A stretch of 64,000 nucleotides of DNA from Collimonas fungivorans (GTDB lineage: Bacteria; Pseudomonadota; Gammaproteobacteria; Burkholderiales; Burkholderiaceae_D): positions 1,178,001 through 1,242,000 of the forward strand of contig NZ_CP013232.1 of NCBI RefSeq assembly GCF_001584145.1, given 5' to 3'. The notes under the pieces are model-generated. The model saw only the letters and a list, made by a program, of their open reading frames with translations. It did no database searches and had not been told where the DNA came from. The translations under genes were made by a program, and so were the position numbers. This document shows positions 18,246-27,216 of the stretch, one piece after another; the first letter of the stretch is position 1, and each line of letters starts with the position of its first letter.

Positions 18246-19564
18246 AGGCTGCGTCGGGGTTTGATGCGGGACGGGCATGGCGTATCCGCTTGCTGTATTC
18301 GGCAGTCTGGTGGCTGGCGATGCCTTTGGTCTTGCTGCGCTTGTGGCGTCGCGGCAGCAAGGAACCGGGCTATCGCCAGCATGTGGCGGAGCGCATCGGC
18401 TTTTATCCGCCGGTGGCGTCGTCGCTGGCGTCGCGCAAATTCCTTTGGGTGCACGCGGTCTCGGTAGGGGAGACGCGCGCCGCGGAGCCCCTGATTGCGG
18501 CCATGCTCGATGCCTATCCGGAGCACGCCATCCTGCTGACACATATGACCGCAACCGGCCGTGCAACCGGACAAGCTCTGTTCGGCAAGTCACCGCGTGT
18601 GCTGCAGTGTTTTCTTCCCTACGATACCGGCTGGATGGCCGGCCGCTTCCTGCGCCATTTCTCGCCTGTCCTGTGCGTGCTGATGGAAACCGAAGTGTGG
18701 CCGAACCTGATCGCCCAGTGCGGGCACTACAAGGTGCCGGTGGCGCTGGTCAATGCCCGCCTGTCGGAGCGCTCCCTGCGTCGCGGCAAACGCTTTGCCA
18801 CCTTGATGACTGAAGCTGCCAGCGGCATGTCTTGTGTCGGCGCGCAGACCGAAGCAGACGCCGGACGCCTGCGGCAGCTCGGCGGCGACAATGTGCAGGT
18901 GACCGGCAATCTTAAGTTCGACGTTACACCGGCTCCGGCCTTGCTGGCTGTCGGCGCGGCAATGCGGGAACAGATCGGCAGCCGTCCGGTGCTGCTGTGC
19001 GCCAGCACTCGCGATGGTGAAGAAGAACTGATTCTTGAGGCTTTGTCCAAACGAAGCCAGGACGATGCCTATGCCGATTTGCTGACAATTATCGTACCGC
19101 GCCATCCGCAGCGTTTCGATGAAGTGGCGGAGATGGCGCGAGCAAAAGGATTGCTGCCATTGCGCCGCACTGGCCTGGGCGATCAGGCGGTGCGGCAGCA
19201 GGTGAAGGTGCTGGTCGGCGATTCGATGGGAGAAATGTTCGCCTATTACACTGCTTGCGACGTGGCGTTTATTGGCGGCAGCCTGCTGCCGATGGGCGGG
19301 CAAAACCTGATCGAGGCGTTTGCAGTCGGCAAACCGGTATTGATCGGGCCGCATACCTTTAATTTTTCGGATATCACCGAACAGGCTATTGCTGCCGGCG
19401 CGGCGCAGCGGGTGGGCGATGTCGGCCAAATGCTGGACACAGCCCTGCAACTATTGCAGGCCAGCCAGCAACGCCAGGCAATGGGCGAGCGAGCCATTCA
19501 TTTTGCGCAACTGCATCGGGGCGCCACCACGCGCACCTTGGCCTTGCTGGCGCCGTTTATCTGA
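18242..19564 (+). CDS. waaA: 3-deoxy-D-manno-octulosonic acid transferase (Kdo transferase)
   Basis: WaaA/KdtA transfers Kdo from CMP-Kdo to lipid IVA at the inner membrane. The product (440 aa) starts with a membrane-associated helix (IRLLYSAVWWLAMPLVLLRL) followed by the conserved LWVHAVSVGETRAAEPLI, where the Glu is the family's catalytic base. METEVWPNL, VNARLSERS, NLKFD, FIGGSLLPMGGQNLIEAF and IGPHTFNF mark the donor half. ATG at 18242 overlaps the kdoO stop. Longer in-frame extensions reach back into kdoO and were rejected. The next gene starts 14 bp downstream. Confidence 0.95.
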   Translation: MKAASGFDAGRAWRIRLLYSAVWWLAMPLVLLRLWRRGSKEPGYRQHVAERIGFYPPVASSLASRKFLWVHAVSVGETRAAEPLIAAMLDAYPEHAILLTHMTATGRATGQALFGKSPRVLQCFLPYDTGWMAGRFLRHFSPVLCVLMETEVWPNLIAQCGHYKVPVALVNARLSERSLRRGKRFATLMTEAASGMSCVGAQTEADAGRLRQLGGDNVQVTGNLKFDVTPAPALLAVGAAMREQIGSRPVLLCASTRDGEEELILEALSKRSQDDAYADLLTIIVPRHPQRFDEVAEMARAKGLLPLRRTGLGDQAVRQQVKVLVGDSMGEMFAYYTACDVAFIGGSLLPMGGQNLIEAFAVGKPVLIGPHTFNFSDITEQAIAAGAAQRVGDVGQMLDTALQLLQASQQRQAMGERAIHFAQLHRGATTRTLALLAPFI

Positions 19565-19578
19565 TCTTGCCTACAACC

Positions 19579-20367
19579 ATGAATGCATCTTTTGTCGTCA
19601 CCAAAGTGGTAAGCGCGCTGCTGCTGCTGCCAACCAACCTGATCTTGCTGTGTATTGCGGGAATGCTGCTGCGGCGTGCTTTCCCGCGCATCGGCATGAG
19701 CATAAGCCTGGCGTCATTGCTGCTGCTGGCAATATTCAGCAGCAGGGCCGGGGCTTTACTGCTTGTGGCGCCGCTCGAACAGCGTGCTCCGCCGCTGGCC
19801 GCCGGCGCTGCCGACGGCGCGCAAGCCATCGTCATATTGGGCGGGGGCAGGCTGGGAAGCGCGCCAGAGTATGACGGCGGCGACACGCCAAACTATTGGA
19901 CCCTGGCGCGCTTACGTTACGGCGCCAGGTTGCAGCGCCAGACCGGATTGCCAATCCTGGTGACGGGCGGAGCGCCTGAGGGGCAGAAATTGTCGGAGGC
20001 GGCAATGATGGCAAACAGTTTGCGGGATGATTTTGCGACGCCGGTCAAATGGCTCGAAGAGGGTTCAGACGATACCGAACAAAATGCAAAATTCACGGCC
20101 AGGATCCTGGCGCAAGCGGGGGTGAAAAAGATCGTGCTGGTGACAGACACGTTGCAGATGCCGCGGGCCCAGATGATGTTTGTCGATGCAGGCCTGGAAG
20201 TGACGATGGCGCCGACCGTATTCTTTAGCCGGGACCGGCTTACCATTCTCAATTTCCTGCCGTCGGGAGAAGGCTTGCGCCGCAGCGAATACGCCCTGCA
20301 TGAATGGCTGGGAATACTTTGGTACCGCGCTCGCCACGCGGCAGCTCATTATCGGCTGGCAGCATGA
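19579..20367 (+). CDS. YdcF/ElyC family protein (DUF218)
   Basis: A 262-aa membrane protein with two N-terminal transmembrane helices followed by a DUF218 domain: AIVILGGG, RLRYGARLQRQTGLPILVTGG, and EEGSDDTEQNAKFTARIL with the following strand IVLVTDTLQMPRA. ElyC-type proteins affect peptidoglycan assembly and use of the lipid carrier; the enzymatic reaction is not established. The ATG at 19579 is preferred over an upstream TTG at 19567. It follows waaA by 14 bp and probably shares its transcript; a strong terminator follows at 20403. Confidence 0.82.
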   Translation: MNASFVVTKVVSALLLLPTNLILLCIAGMLLRRAFPRIGMSISLASLLLLAIFSSRAGALLLVAPLEQRAPPLAAGAADGAQAIVILGGGRLGSAPEYDGGDTPNYWTLARLRYGARLQRQTGLPILVTGGAPEGQKLSEAAMMANSLRDDFATPVKWLEEGSDDTEQNAKFTARILAQAGVKKIVLVTDTLQMPRAQMMFVDAGLEVTMAPTVFFSRDRLTILNFLPSGEGLRRSEYALHEWLGILWYRARHAAAHYRLAA

Positions 20368-20402
20368 CCACGGCAAGCTGACTGGTTGTGGATGCCTGAA
20401 AT

Positions 20403-20432
20403 AAAAACGCCGCACAAGTGCGGCGTTTTTTT
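20403..20432. terminator. Rho-independent terminator, probably bidirectional
   Basis: A perfect 9-bp stem, ACGCCGCAC (20407-20415) with GTGCGGCGT (20418-20426), is followed by a run of T on the plus strand and preceded by a run of A. It can therefore end both the waaA operon and the convergent efflux operon. Confidence 0.9.
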
Positions 20433-20464
20433 GTTGCTGAACTCGCTAACTCAAGCGTGAACGA

Positions 20465-21892
20465 CTATTTCGCCGCCACAGCTGTGTTTTCATTCAAGCC
20501 GCCGCCCAGGGACCGATACAGGTCAATCGCATTGTTCAGGCGCAGCTGACGCGTCTGGATCAAGGATTGCTGCGCCGAGAACAGGTCGCGCTGCGCATTC
20601 AGGCGGTCGGTCGAACTGGCGATGCCGTTCTTGTAGCGCAGTTCGGTCAACTTCACCCGTTGTTCCTGCGCCTTGAGGAATGCATCTTGAGCAGCCAGCT
20701 GATCTTCCAATGTGCCACGGGCCACCAGCGCGTCGGCAACTTCCCTGAATGCGCTCTGTATGGTTTTTTCGTAGCTGGCGATCGCCAGGTTCTTGCGGAT
20801 TTCGCTCAGCGACAGGTTGGCGCGGTTGCGGCCGCCCTCAAAGATCGGCAGCGTCAGCTGCGGCACAAACGACCAGGTACGGCTGCCTGCCGAGAACAAG
20901 CTGCCCAGCGACGTGCTCGCATTGCCGATCCCTGCCGTCAACGAGATGGTAGGGAAGAAGGCGGCGCGCGCTGCGCCGATATTGGCGTTGGCGGAGCGCA
21001 GCTGCTGCTCTGCTTCACGGATATCGGGACGGCGGTTCAGCAGGTCGGAAGGCAAGCCGGCTGGAATGTCAGTGACGATTTGTTCATCCGACAGCGATTG
21101 CGGCGCCGGCAGGTCGCCTAATGGCTTGCCGACCAGAAGCACCAGTGCGTTGGTGGCCTGGCCGCGCTGGCGTACCAGCGTGGTCAGCGAGACACGGGCC
21201 GATTGCACCAGCGTTTCGGAATTGCGCAAGTCGAGTTCTGACGATGCGCCGACATCAAAGCGCATCTTGTCCAGCTTGTAGTCGTCCAGGCGGCTGTCCA
21301 GGGTCTGCTGCGCCAGTCTTTGCTGCTCGGCATACGACTGCTCGGTCAGGTAAGCCTGGGCCACTTGCGAGATCAGGCTGATCTGCGCTGCCTGGCGTGC
21401 TTCTTCGGTTGCCAGGTAGCTCGCCAGTGCAGCGTCTTTCAAGCTGCGTACGCGACCGAAGAAATCCAGCTCGAACGAGGTCATGTTCAGACCGACCTGG
21501 TAGACATTGCCAACCGCGTTCTGGCCGGGCACCAGCTGGTACGTGGCAGTGCGGCCGCGGGTGCGGCTGAAATTGCCGTCGAAGTTCGGCAATGCATCGG
21601 CCGCGGTGATGTCGTACTGGGCACGCGCCTGTTCGATGTTCAAGGCGGCGGTGCGCAGGTCGCGATTGTTTTCAAGCGCCGAGGCGATCAGCGCTTGCAG
21701 CCGCTGGTCCGGGAAAAACTGGCGCCAGCCGAGCGCCACCGCATCCAGCTGCGCCTGGCCGTCGGCGGCGGCAGGATAGCTGCCGGCGACCGGCGCTTCC
21801 GGCCGCACGTAGGTCGGCGCCATGGTGCAACCCGAGAGGACGCCGGCCAGCAGCAGGGCGCCGGTCAGTTGCTTGGGTAATAAATTAAACAT
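20465..21892 (-). CDS. oprM: RND efflux outer-membrane lipoprotein, OprM/NodT family
   Basis: TolC-like channel component (475 aa) of the tripartite pump encoded upstream. The lipobox LLAGVLSGC gives an acylated cysteine followed by TMAPTYVRPEAPV, the standard NodT/OprM opening. Two homologous halves of coiled-coil and barrel follow (NRDLRTAALNIEQARAQYDI and RPDIREAEQQLRSANANIGA). The start overlaps the end of the AcrB-like gene by 8 bp, so it is the last gene of a three-gene operon with the common order MFP-RND-OMF. Confidence 0.93.
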   Translation of the reverse strand: MFNLLPKQLTGALLLAGVLSGCTMAPTYVRPEAPVAGSYPAAADGQAQLDAVALGWRQFFPDQRLQALIASALENNRDLRTAALNIEQARAQYDITAADALPNFDGNFSRTRGRTATYQLVPGQNAVGNVYQVGLNMTSFELDFFGRVRSLKDAALASYLATEEARQAAQISLISQVAQAYLTEQSYAEQQRLAQQTLDSRLDDYKLDKMRFDVGASSELDLRNSETLVQSARVSLTTLVRQRGQATNALVLLVGKPLGDLPAPQSLSDEQIVTDIPAGLPSDLLNRRPDIREAEQQLRSANANIGAARAAFFPTISLTAGIGNASTSLGSLFSAGSRTWSFVPQLTLPIFEGGRNRANLSLSEIRKNLAIASYEKTIQSAFREVADALVARGTLEDQLAAQDAFLKAQEQRVKLTELRYKNGIASSTDRLNAQRDLFSAQQSLIQTRQLRLNNAIDLYRSLGGGLNENTAVAAK

Positions 21893-24800
21893 GCTGATTC
21901 TCCGGATCTATTTTCTTGTTGGCATCGTGCAGTTTCTGCTGGCGTTCGCTGCCCTTGAAGAACTTGCGCACCACCACGAAGAACACCGGCACCAGGAACA
22001 CCGCCAGTACTGTCGCAGTGATCATGCCGCCCATGACGCCGGTACCGATGGCGCGCTGGCTGCCTGAACCGGCGCCGGTCTTGATCGCCAGCGGCAACAC
22101 GCCGAGGATGAACGCAAACGAAGTCATCAGGATCGGACGGAACCGCAGATGCACCGCTTCCAGCGTCGCTTCGATCAGGCCCTTGCCTTCAGCCTGCAGG
22201 TCTTTGGCGAATTCGATAATCAGAATCGCATTCTTGGCCGACAAGCCGACCACGGTAATCATCCCGACCTTGAAGTACACGTCGTTCGGCATGGCGCGCA
22301 AGGTAACGCCCAGCAGCGCGCCGAGAATACCGAGCGGCACCACCAGCATCACTGCCAGCGGAATCGAAGTGCTTTCATACAATGCCGCCAGCACCAGGAA
22401 TACAGCGATCAGCGACAGCAGGTACAGCATTGGCGCTTGCGAACCGGAAGTTTTTTCTTCCAGCGACTGGCCGGTCCACTCGAAGCCGAAGCCAGGAGGC
22501 AGTTTGGCAGTCAGCGCTTCCATTTCATCCATCGCTTCGCCGGTGCTGTGGCCAGGTGCTGCGCCGCCGGAAATCTTCATCGCCGGATAGCCGTTATAGC
22601 GCGACAGCTGTACCGGGCCCTTGATCCAGTGCGAGGTGGTGAATGACGAGAACGGCACCATGGTTCCTTGGGTGTTCTTGACATACAGCCTGGCCAGGTC
22701 TTCCGGTTGCAGCCGTTGCGGCGCATCCGCTTGCACGATCACGCGTTGCTGACGGCCCTGGTTCGGGAAGTCGTTCACGTAAGAGGAGCCGAGAGCGGTC
22801 GATAGCGTGCTGTTGATGGCGCTGAACGATACGCCCAGGGCATTGGCCTTGTCGCGGTCGATGTTCAACTCCACTTGCGGCGAATCTTCCAGGCCTTCCG
22901 GACGGACGCCAGCCAGGATTTTGCTCTGCGACGCCATGCCCAGGATCTGGTTACGCGCTGCGGTCAAAGCAGCATGTCCCTGGCCCGAACGGTCTTGCAG
23001 GCGGAAGGTAAAGCCGGTGGCGTTGCCCAGTTCCGGGATCGGCGGCGGGTTCAGCGGATAGACGATAGCGTCCTTGATTTGCGAGAACACGCCAAACGCT
23101 TTGCCGGCGATCGCGTCGGCAGATTCAGCCGGGCCACGTTCGCTCCAGTCCTTCAGCGGGGTAAACACCAGGCCGGCATTCTGGCCGTTACCGGAGAAGC
23201 TGAAACCGGTAATTGCCACCACATTGGCCACGGCAGGCAGGCTCGCGTAATACTTTTCGATCTGCTTGATGACTTCCAATGTACGGTTGCTGCTGGCGCC
23301 CGCAGGCAATTGCACGTTGGTGATGATGTAACCCTGGTCTTCGGCCGGCAGGAACGAGGCCGGCAAGCGCGTGTAAAGCACGCCTACGCAAATCAGGATC
23401 GCACCGTACACCACCAGATAGCGGCCGGTCTTGGTCAGCATCTTGGCAATCACGCCCTGATAGCCGTTGGTGGTTGCGTTGAACTTGCGGTTGAACCAGC
23501 CGAAGAAACCCTTCTTCTCGTGATGATGTCCTGCTTCCACCGGTTTCAGGATGGTGGCGCACAGCGCCGGCGTCAGCGTGAACGCCATCAGTACCGAGAA
23601 CACCATCGAAGCGACCATCGACAGCGAGAACTGGCGGTAAATCGCGCCAACCGCGCCGCTGAAGAACGCCATCGGAATGAATACCGCGATCAGCACCAGG
23701 GTGATGCCGATCAGCGCGCCGGTGATCTGGCCCATCGCCTTGCGGGTTGCATCGCGCGGCGACAAACCTTCTTCGCTCATGATGCGTTCGACGTTTTCCA
23801 CAACCACGATCGCATCATCGATCAGGATACCGATCGCCAGCACCATGCCGAACATGGTCAGCACGTTGATCGAGAAGCCGAACAGCAGCAGCGTCGCAAA
23901 TGTACCCATCAGCGCCACCGGCACCACCACGGTCGGGATCAAGGTGTAGCGGATGTTTTGCAGGAACAGGTACATCACCAGGAACACCAGGATGATTGCT
24001 TCCACCAGGGTCTTGACCACTTCTTCAATCGAGATCTTGACGAATTTCGAGGTGTCGTAAGGGATTTCGTACTTGACGCCAGCCGGGAAGTACTTGGACA
24101 GTTCCTTCATCTTGGCTTGCACAGCGGTAGCTGTGCCCAGCGCGTTGGCGGTTGGCGACAGCTGCACACCGACGAACGATGTCGGTTTGCCGTCGAGGCG
24201 GCCGGCAGTCGCATAGGACTGGCCGCCGATTTCGATGCGAGCCACGTCGCGCAGGCGCACGATCGAACCATCCGAGTTGGCGCGCAGCTGGATATTGCCG
24301 AACTGTTCGACAGTATTCAGCTGGCCGGTTGCCACCACGGTTGCGGAGATCTGCTGTGAGCCGGGGCTAGGCAAATCGCCCAGCGTACCGCCGGCGACCA
24401 GTGCATTTTGCGCGGTGATGGCGGCTGTCACGTCAGCTGGCGTCAGGCTCAGGCCAACCAGCTTGACCGGGTCGATCCAGATCCGCATGGCGCGTTCGGT
24501 ACCGAACAGCTGTGCCTGGCCTACGCCTGGCACCCGTTTGATTTCATTGAGCACGTTACGCGACAGGTAATCGCCCAGCGCGATCGGATCGAGTTTGCCG
24601 TCGGTCGAGGACAGGCCGATGAACATCAGGAAGTTGCTGCGCGATTTGGTAACTTGCACGCCGTTCTGCGTAACCACCGCCGGCAGCCGTGCTTCAACCC
24701 GTTTCAGGCGGTTCTGCACGTCCACCGCTGCCAGGTCGGCATTGGTTTCCGGGGTAAAGGTGACGGTGATGGATACCGAACCGTCGGCCTGGCTTTGCGA

Positions 24801-25037
24801 CTCGATGTATTGCAAGCCGTCGGCGCCGTTCATTTCCTGTTCGATCAGGCTGGTAACGCTATCGTCGATGGTCTGCGCGGTTGCGCCGGGATAGGAGGCG
24901 CTAACGACAATCGTTGGCGGTGCAATCGAAGGATACTGCGCCACCGGTAATTGCGTGATCGCCAAAGCACCCCCGAGCAGGATGAAGATGGCGAGCACCC
25001 ACGCAAATACGGGGCGGTCGATGAAAAACTTGCCCAT
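21885..25037 (-). CDS. acrB: RND multidrug efflux transporter, inner-membrane pump (AcrB/MexB-like, HAE1)
   Basis: Proton-driven drug exporter of 1050 aa, the usual HAE1 length. It starts MGKFFIDRPVFAWVLAIFI, which matches AcrB-type pumps. The proton-relay aspartate pair is present in GILIDDAIVVVENVERIM, and the conserved lysine in TM10 is seen in LSAKNAILIIEFAKDL. Two large periplasmic porter domains separate the transmembrane blocks. It is 11 bp downstream of the membrane-fusion gene and overlaps the OprM gene. Substrates cannot be predicted. Confidence 0.95.
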   Translation of the reverse strand: MGKFFIDRPVFAWVLAIFILLGGALAITQLPVAQYPSIAPPTIVVSASYPGATAQTIDDSVTSLIEQEMNGADGLQYIESQSQADGSVSITVTFTPETNADLAAVDVQNRLKRVEARLPAVVTQNGVQVTKSRSNFLMFIGLSSTDGKLDPIALGDYLSRNVLNEIKRVPGVGQAQLFGTERAMRIWIDPVKLVGLSLTPADVTAAITAQNALVAGGTLGDLPSPGSQQISATVVATGQLNTVEQFGNIQLRANSDGSIVRLRDVARIEIGGQSYATAGRLDGKPTSFVGVQLSPTANALGTATAVQAKMKELSKYFPAGVKYEIPYDTSKFVKISIEEVVKTLVEAIILVFLVMYLFLQNIRYTLIPTVVVPVALMGTFATLLLFGFSINVLTMFGMVLAIGILIDDAIVVVENVERIMSEEGLSPRDATRKAMGQITGALIGITLVLIAVFIPMAFFSGAVGAIYRQFSLSMVASMVFSVLMAFTLTPALCATILKPVEAGHHHEKKGFFGWFNRKFNATTNGYQGVIAKMLTKTGRYLVVYGAILICVGVLYTRLPASFLPAEDQGYIITNVQLPAGASSNRTLEVIKQIEKYYASLPAVANVVAITGFSFSGNGQNAGLVFTPLKDWSERGPAESADAIAGKAFGVFSQIKDAIVYPLNPPPIPELGNATGFTFRLQDRSGQGHAALTAARNQILGMASQSKILAGVRPEGLEDSPQVELNIDRDKANALGVSFSAINSTLSTALGSSYVNDFPNQGRQQRVIVQADAPQRLQPEDLARLYVKNTQGTMVPFSSFTTSHWIKGPVQLSRYNGYPAMKISGGAAPGHSTGEAMDEMEALTAKLPPGFGFEWTGQSLEEKTSGSQAPMLYLLSLIAVFLVLAALYESTSIPLAVMLVVPLGILGALLGVTLRAMPNDVYFKVGMITVVGLSAKNAILIIEFAKDLQAEGKGLIEATLEAVHLRFRPILMTSFAFILGVLPLAIKTGAGSGSQRAIGTGVMGGMITATVLAVFLVPVFFVVVRKFFKGSERQQKLHDANKKIDPENQHV

Positions 25038-25048
25038 TAATAGGCTCC

Positions 25049-26296
25049 TTATTTAGCGGTAGATGTGGCAACTGAGGCGGCAGCTGACGCAGCTGCGGCA
25101 CTGGCGCTGGCGCCGGCTGCTGCAGCCGGTGCGGCAGTAGCTGCCGGAGCTGCATTAGGCTTCCATGGCGACGGGTTGACCGGCGCGCCTGGTTTTACCT
25201 TTTGCAAGCCATCAACGATTACCTTGTCGCCGGCTTTCAGGCCTTCGGTAACGATCCATTTGTCGCCTTGTGCGACATCGGCGGTTACCGGCCGTACGGC
25301 CACTTTATTGTCAGCCCCGATCACGAACACCGAAGCGCCGTTGAGGTCGCGCTGGACAGCCTGTTGCGGCACGGTCAGGGCGGAGGCATTGACTGCCTGC
25401 TCGAGCTTGGCGCGTACGTACATGCCAGGCAGCAAGCTGCGGTCCGGGTTAGGGAATTCAGCACGCAGCGTAACCGAACCGGTGTTGGCGTCGACCGTCA
25501 AGTCGGAAAACAGCAGCTTGCCGGTTTGCGGGTAAGTGCGGCCGTCTTCAGTCACCAGGGTGACCTTGGCCAGGCCAGCGCCGGCGCTTTCCAGCTGACC
25601 GCTCTTCATTGCCTGCTGCAATTTGAGGATGTCGGTGCTGGACTGGGTCAGGTTGACGTAGATCGGATCGATCTGCTGCACCACTGCCAGCTGCGTTACT
25701 TCACCCTGGCCGACCAGCGCACCCTCGGTCACCAGCGCCTTGCCGATGCGGCCGGAAATCGGCGATGTTACGGTGGCGTAGCCGAGATTGAGGCTGGCGG
25801 TCTGGCGCGCGGCCTTGGCGGATGCCACATCTGCCGCGGCTTGCTTCTGGGTGGCGACGGTGTCGTCGTAATCCTGCTTGCTGACTGCATTGACATCCAC
25901 CAGCGGCTTGTAGCGCTGGGCTTTCAGGGTCGCGGTAGTCAGATTTGCTTCAGCCTTGGCCAAGGTTGCCTGCGCACTATCGTAAGCGGCCTGCAGCGGC
26001 GCCGGATCAATCTGGTACAGGGTCTGGCCAGCCTTTACATCGCTGCCTTCGCGGAAATTCCGCTTGAGCACGATGCCGGCTGCCCGGGCGCCGATCTGGG
26101 CGATACGGGTAGCTTCCAGCCGACCTGGCAATTCCGTGGTGAGGGCCAGGCGTTCTGGGGCGATGGTGACGAAGGAAACACTGGCTGGCGGTTGCGCTTG
26201 GGCTTCCGGCTTCTTGCCGCAGGCGGCAACTGCGGACAGGAGCGCGATTGCCAGGGTGATACGCGTGAGACGACTGATAGAGCTAACTGAATTCAT
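25049..26296 (-). CDS. acrA: RND efflux periplasmic adaptor (AcrA/MexA-like) lipoprotein
   Basis: Membrane-fusion protein (415 aa) that links the inner-membrane pump with the OprM channel. The lipoprotein signal IALLSAVAACGKK is followed by the family opening VSFVTIAPERLALTTELPGR. A lipoyl/hairpin core (DVKAGQTLYQIDPAPLQAAY) and a beta-barrel region (DPIYVNLTQSS) follow. The C-terminus has an unusual alanine-rich tail of about 40 residues. The ATG at 26296 is chosen because the signal peptide begins there; the longer frame to 26704 crosses the operator and the opposing tetR gene. Confidence 0.93.
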   Translation of the reverse strand: MNSVSSISRLTRITLAIALLSAVAACGKKPEAQAQPPASVSFVTIAPERLALTTELPGRLEATRIAQIGARAAGIVLKRNFREGSDVKAGQTLYQIDPAPLQAAYDSAQATLAKAEANLTTATLKAQRYKPLVDVNAVSKQDYDDTVATQKQAAADVASAKAARQTASLNLGYATVTSPISGRIGKALVTEGALVGQGEVTQLAVVQQIDPIYVNLTQSSTDILKLQQAMKSGQLESAGAGLAKVTLVTEDGRTYPQTGKLLFSDLTVDANTGSVTLRAEFPNPDRSLLPGMYVRAKLEQAVNASALTVPQQAVQRDLNGASVFVIGADNKVAVRPVTADVAQGDKWIVTEGLKAGDKVIVDGLQKVKPGAPVNPSPWKPNAAPAATAAPAAAAGASASAAAASAAASVATSTAK

Positions 26297-26442
26297 AAAA
26301 TTCTCGCACGGTAATTGAGGAAAGACTGCAAATCTGACAGGTGACTCTATTTCTGGAATTGACATAGGATATATAAGTAATTGCTTTGGTGCACCGGATG
26401 CTTTGCCAGAAAGCGGGTGGAACAACCGGAATGCTGCTATTA

Positions 26443-26466
26443 TACATACATGCATGAATGTATGCG
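26443..26466. promoter_or_regulatory. AcrR-type operator in the acrA-acrR divergent promoter region
   Basis: A 24-bp near-palindrome with half-sites TACATACAT (26443-26451) and ATGTATGCG (26458-26466) lies between the divergent pump and repressor genes. The arrangement CATACAT-N-ATGTATG closely resembles the known E. coli AcrR operator, so it probably autoregulates both directions. Confidence 0.8.
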
Positions 26467-26551
26467 TTGTGTATATACGATGTCTGTATTGCCAATTAAT
26501 TATTTGCTGCAAATGCACAAAGTATCGTAACAGTTTGGAGGTCGGCTCAAA

Positions 26552-27196
26552 ATGGCTAGAAGTACAAAAGAAGAGGCACTGGAAACACGCGGCCGCATCC
26601 TGGATGCGGCGGCCGAGGTGTTTCACCAGCATGGCGTAGCGCGCACCACCCTGGCTGACGTCGCCAGCGCCGCTGACGTAACGCGCGGAGCTATCTATTG
26701 GCACTTCAAGAACAAGAGCGATTTATTCGATGCAATGTGCGAGCGGGTGCGCCTGCCGATGGAGGCGATGATAGAAAGAACCGCCGACGAAAATGCCCAT
26801 GATCCTTTGAACCAGTTCCGCAACAGATGTTTGTTTACCCTGCAGGAGGCGACGCTGAATCCGGAGTCGCGCAAGATTTTTGAAATCGTCCTGCATAAAT
26901 GCGAGCTGGTCGATCCGGAAGATCCGATTTATATCCGCCAGCACGAATGTTTTTTGCAAGGCCGCACCGATATCGAACGCTTGTTGCGATTTGCGATTGC
27001 GAAAGGGCAGTTGCCGCGCGAGCTCGATCCTATACTGGCTGCGGTCATGGTGCAAGGCTTGCTGTTCGGCATCCTGAACAACTGGACCTTCAGTCCGCAG
27101 AGTTTTGATCTCGCGGAGAACGTGTCGAAAGTGGTCGATAACTGCATCCACATGTTCAAGACCTCGCCGTTCATGCTGAAAAGCAGCGAAGCCTGA
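26552..27196 (+). CDS. acrR: TetR-family efflux repressor (AcrR/TtgR-like)
   Basis: A 214-aa regulator with an N-terminal TetR helix-turn-helix: TRGRILDAAAEVFHQHGVAR, TTLADVASAADVTRGAIYWH, FKNKSDLF. This opening (MARSTKEEALETR) is characteristic of the AcrR/TtgR/MexZ group controlling divergent RND pumps. GGAGG is visible 17-13 nt before the ATG. The ligand-binding C-domain is of normal length. It is transcribed away from acrA across the operator at 26443, and ends 20 bp from the convergent tolC gene. Confidence 0.93.
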   Translation: MARSTKEEALETRGRILDAAAEVFHQHGVARTTLADVASAADVTRGAIYWHFKNKSDLFDAMCERVRLPMEAMIERTADENAHDPLNQFRNRCLFTLQEATLNPESRKIFEIVLHKCELVDPEDPIYIRQHECFLQGRTDIERLLRFAIAKGQLPRELDPILAAVMVQGLLFGILNNWTFSPQSFDLAENVSKVVDNCIHMFKTSPFMLKSSEA

Positions 27197-27216
27197 ACGT
27201 GGCCTGCGGAGCCGTC

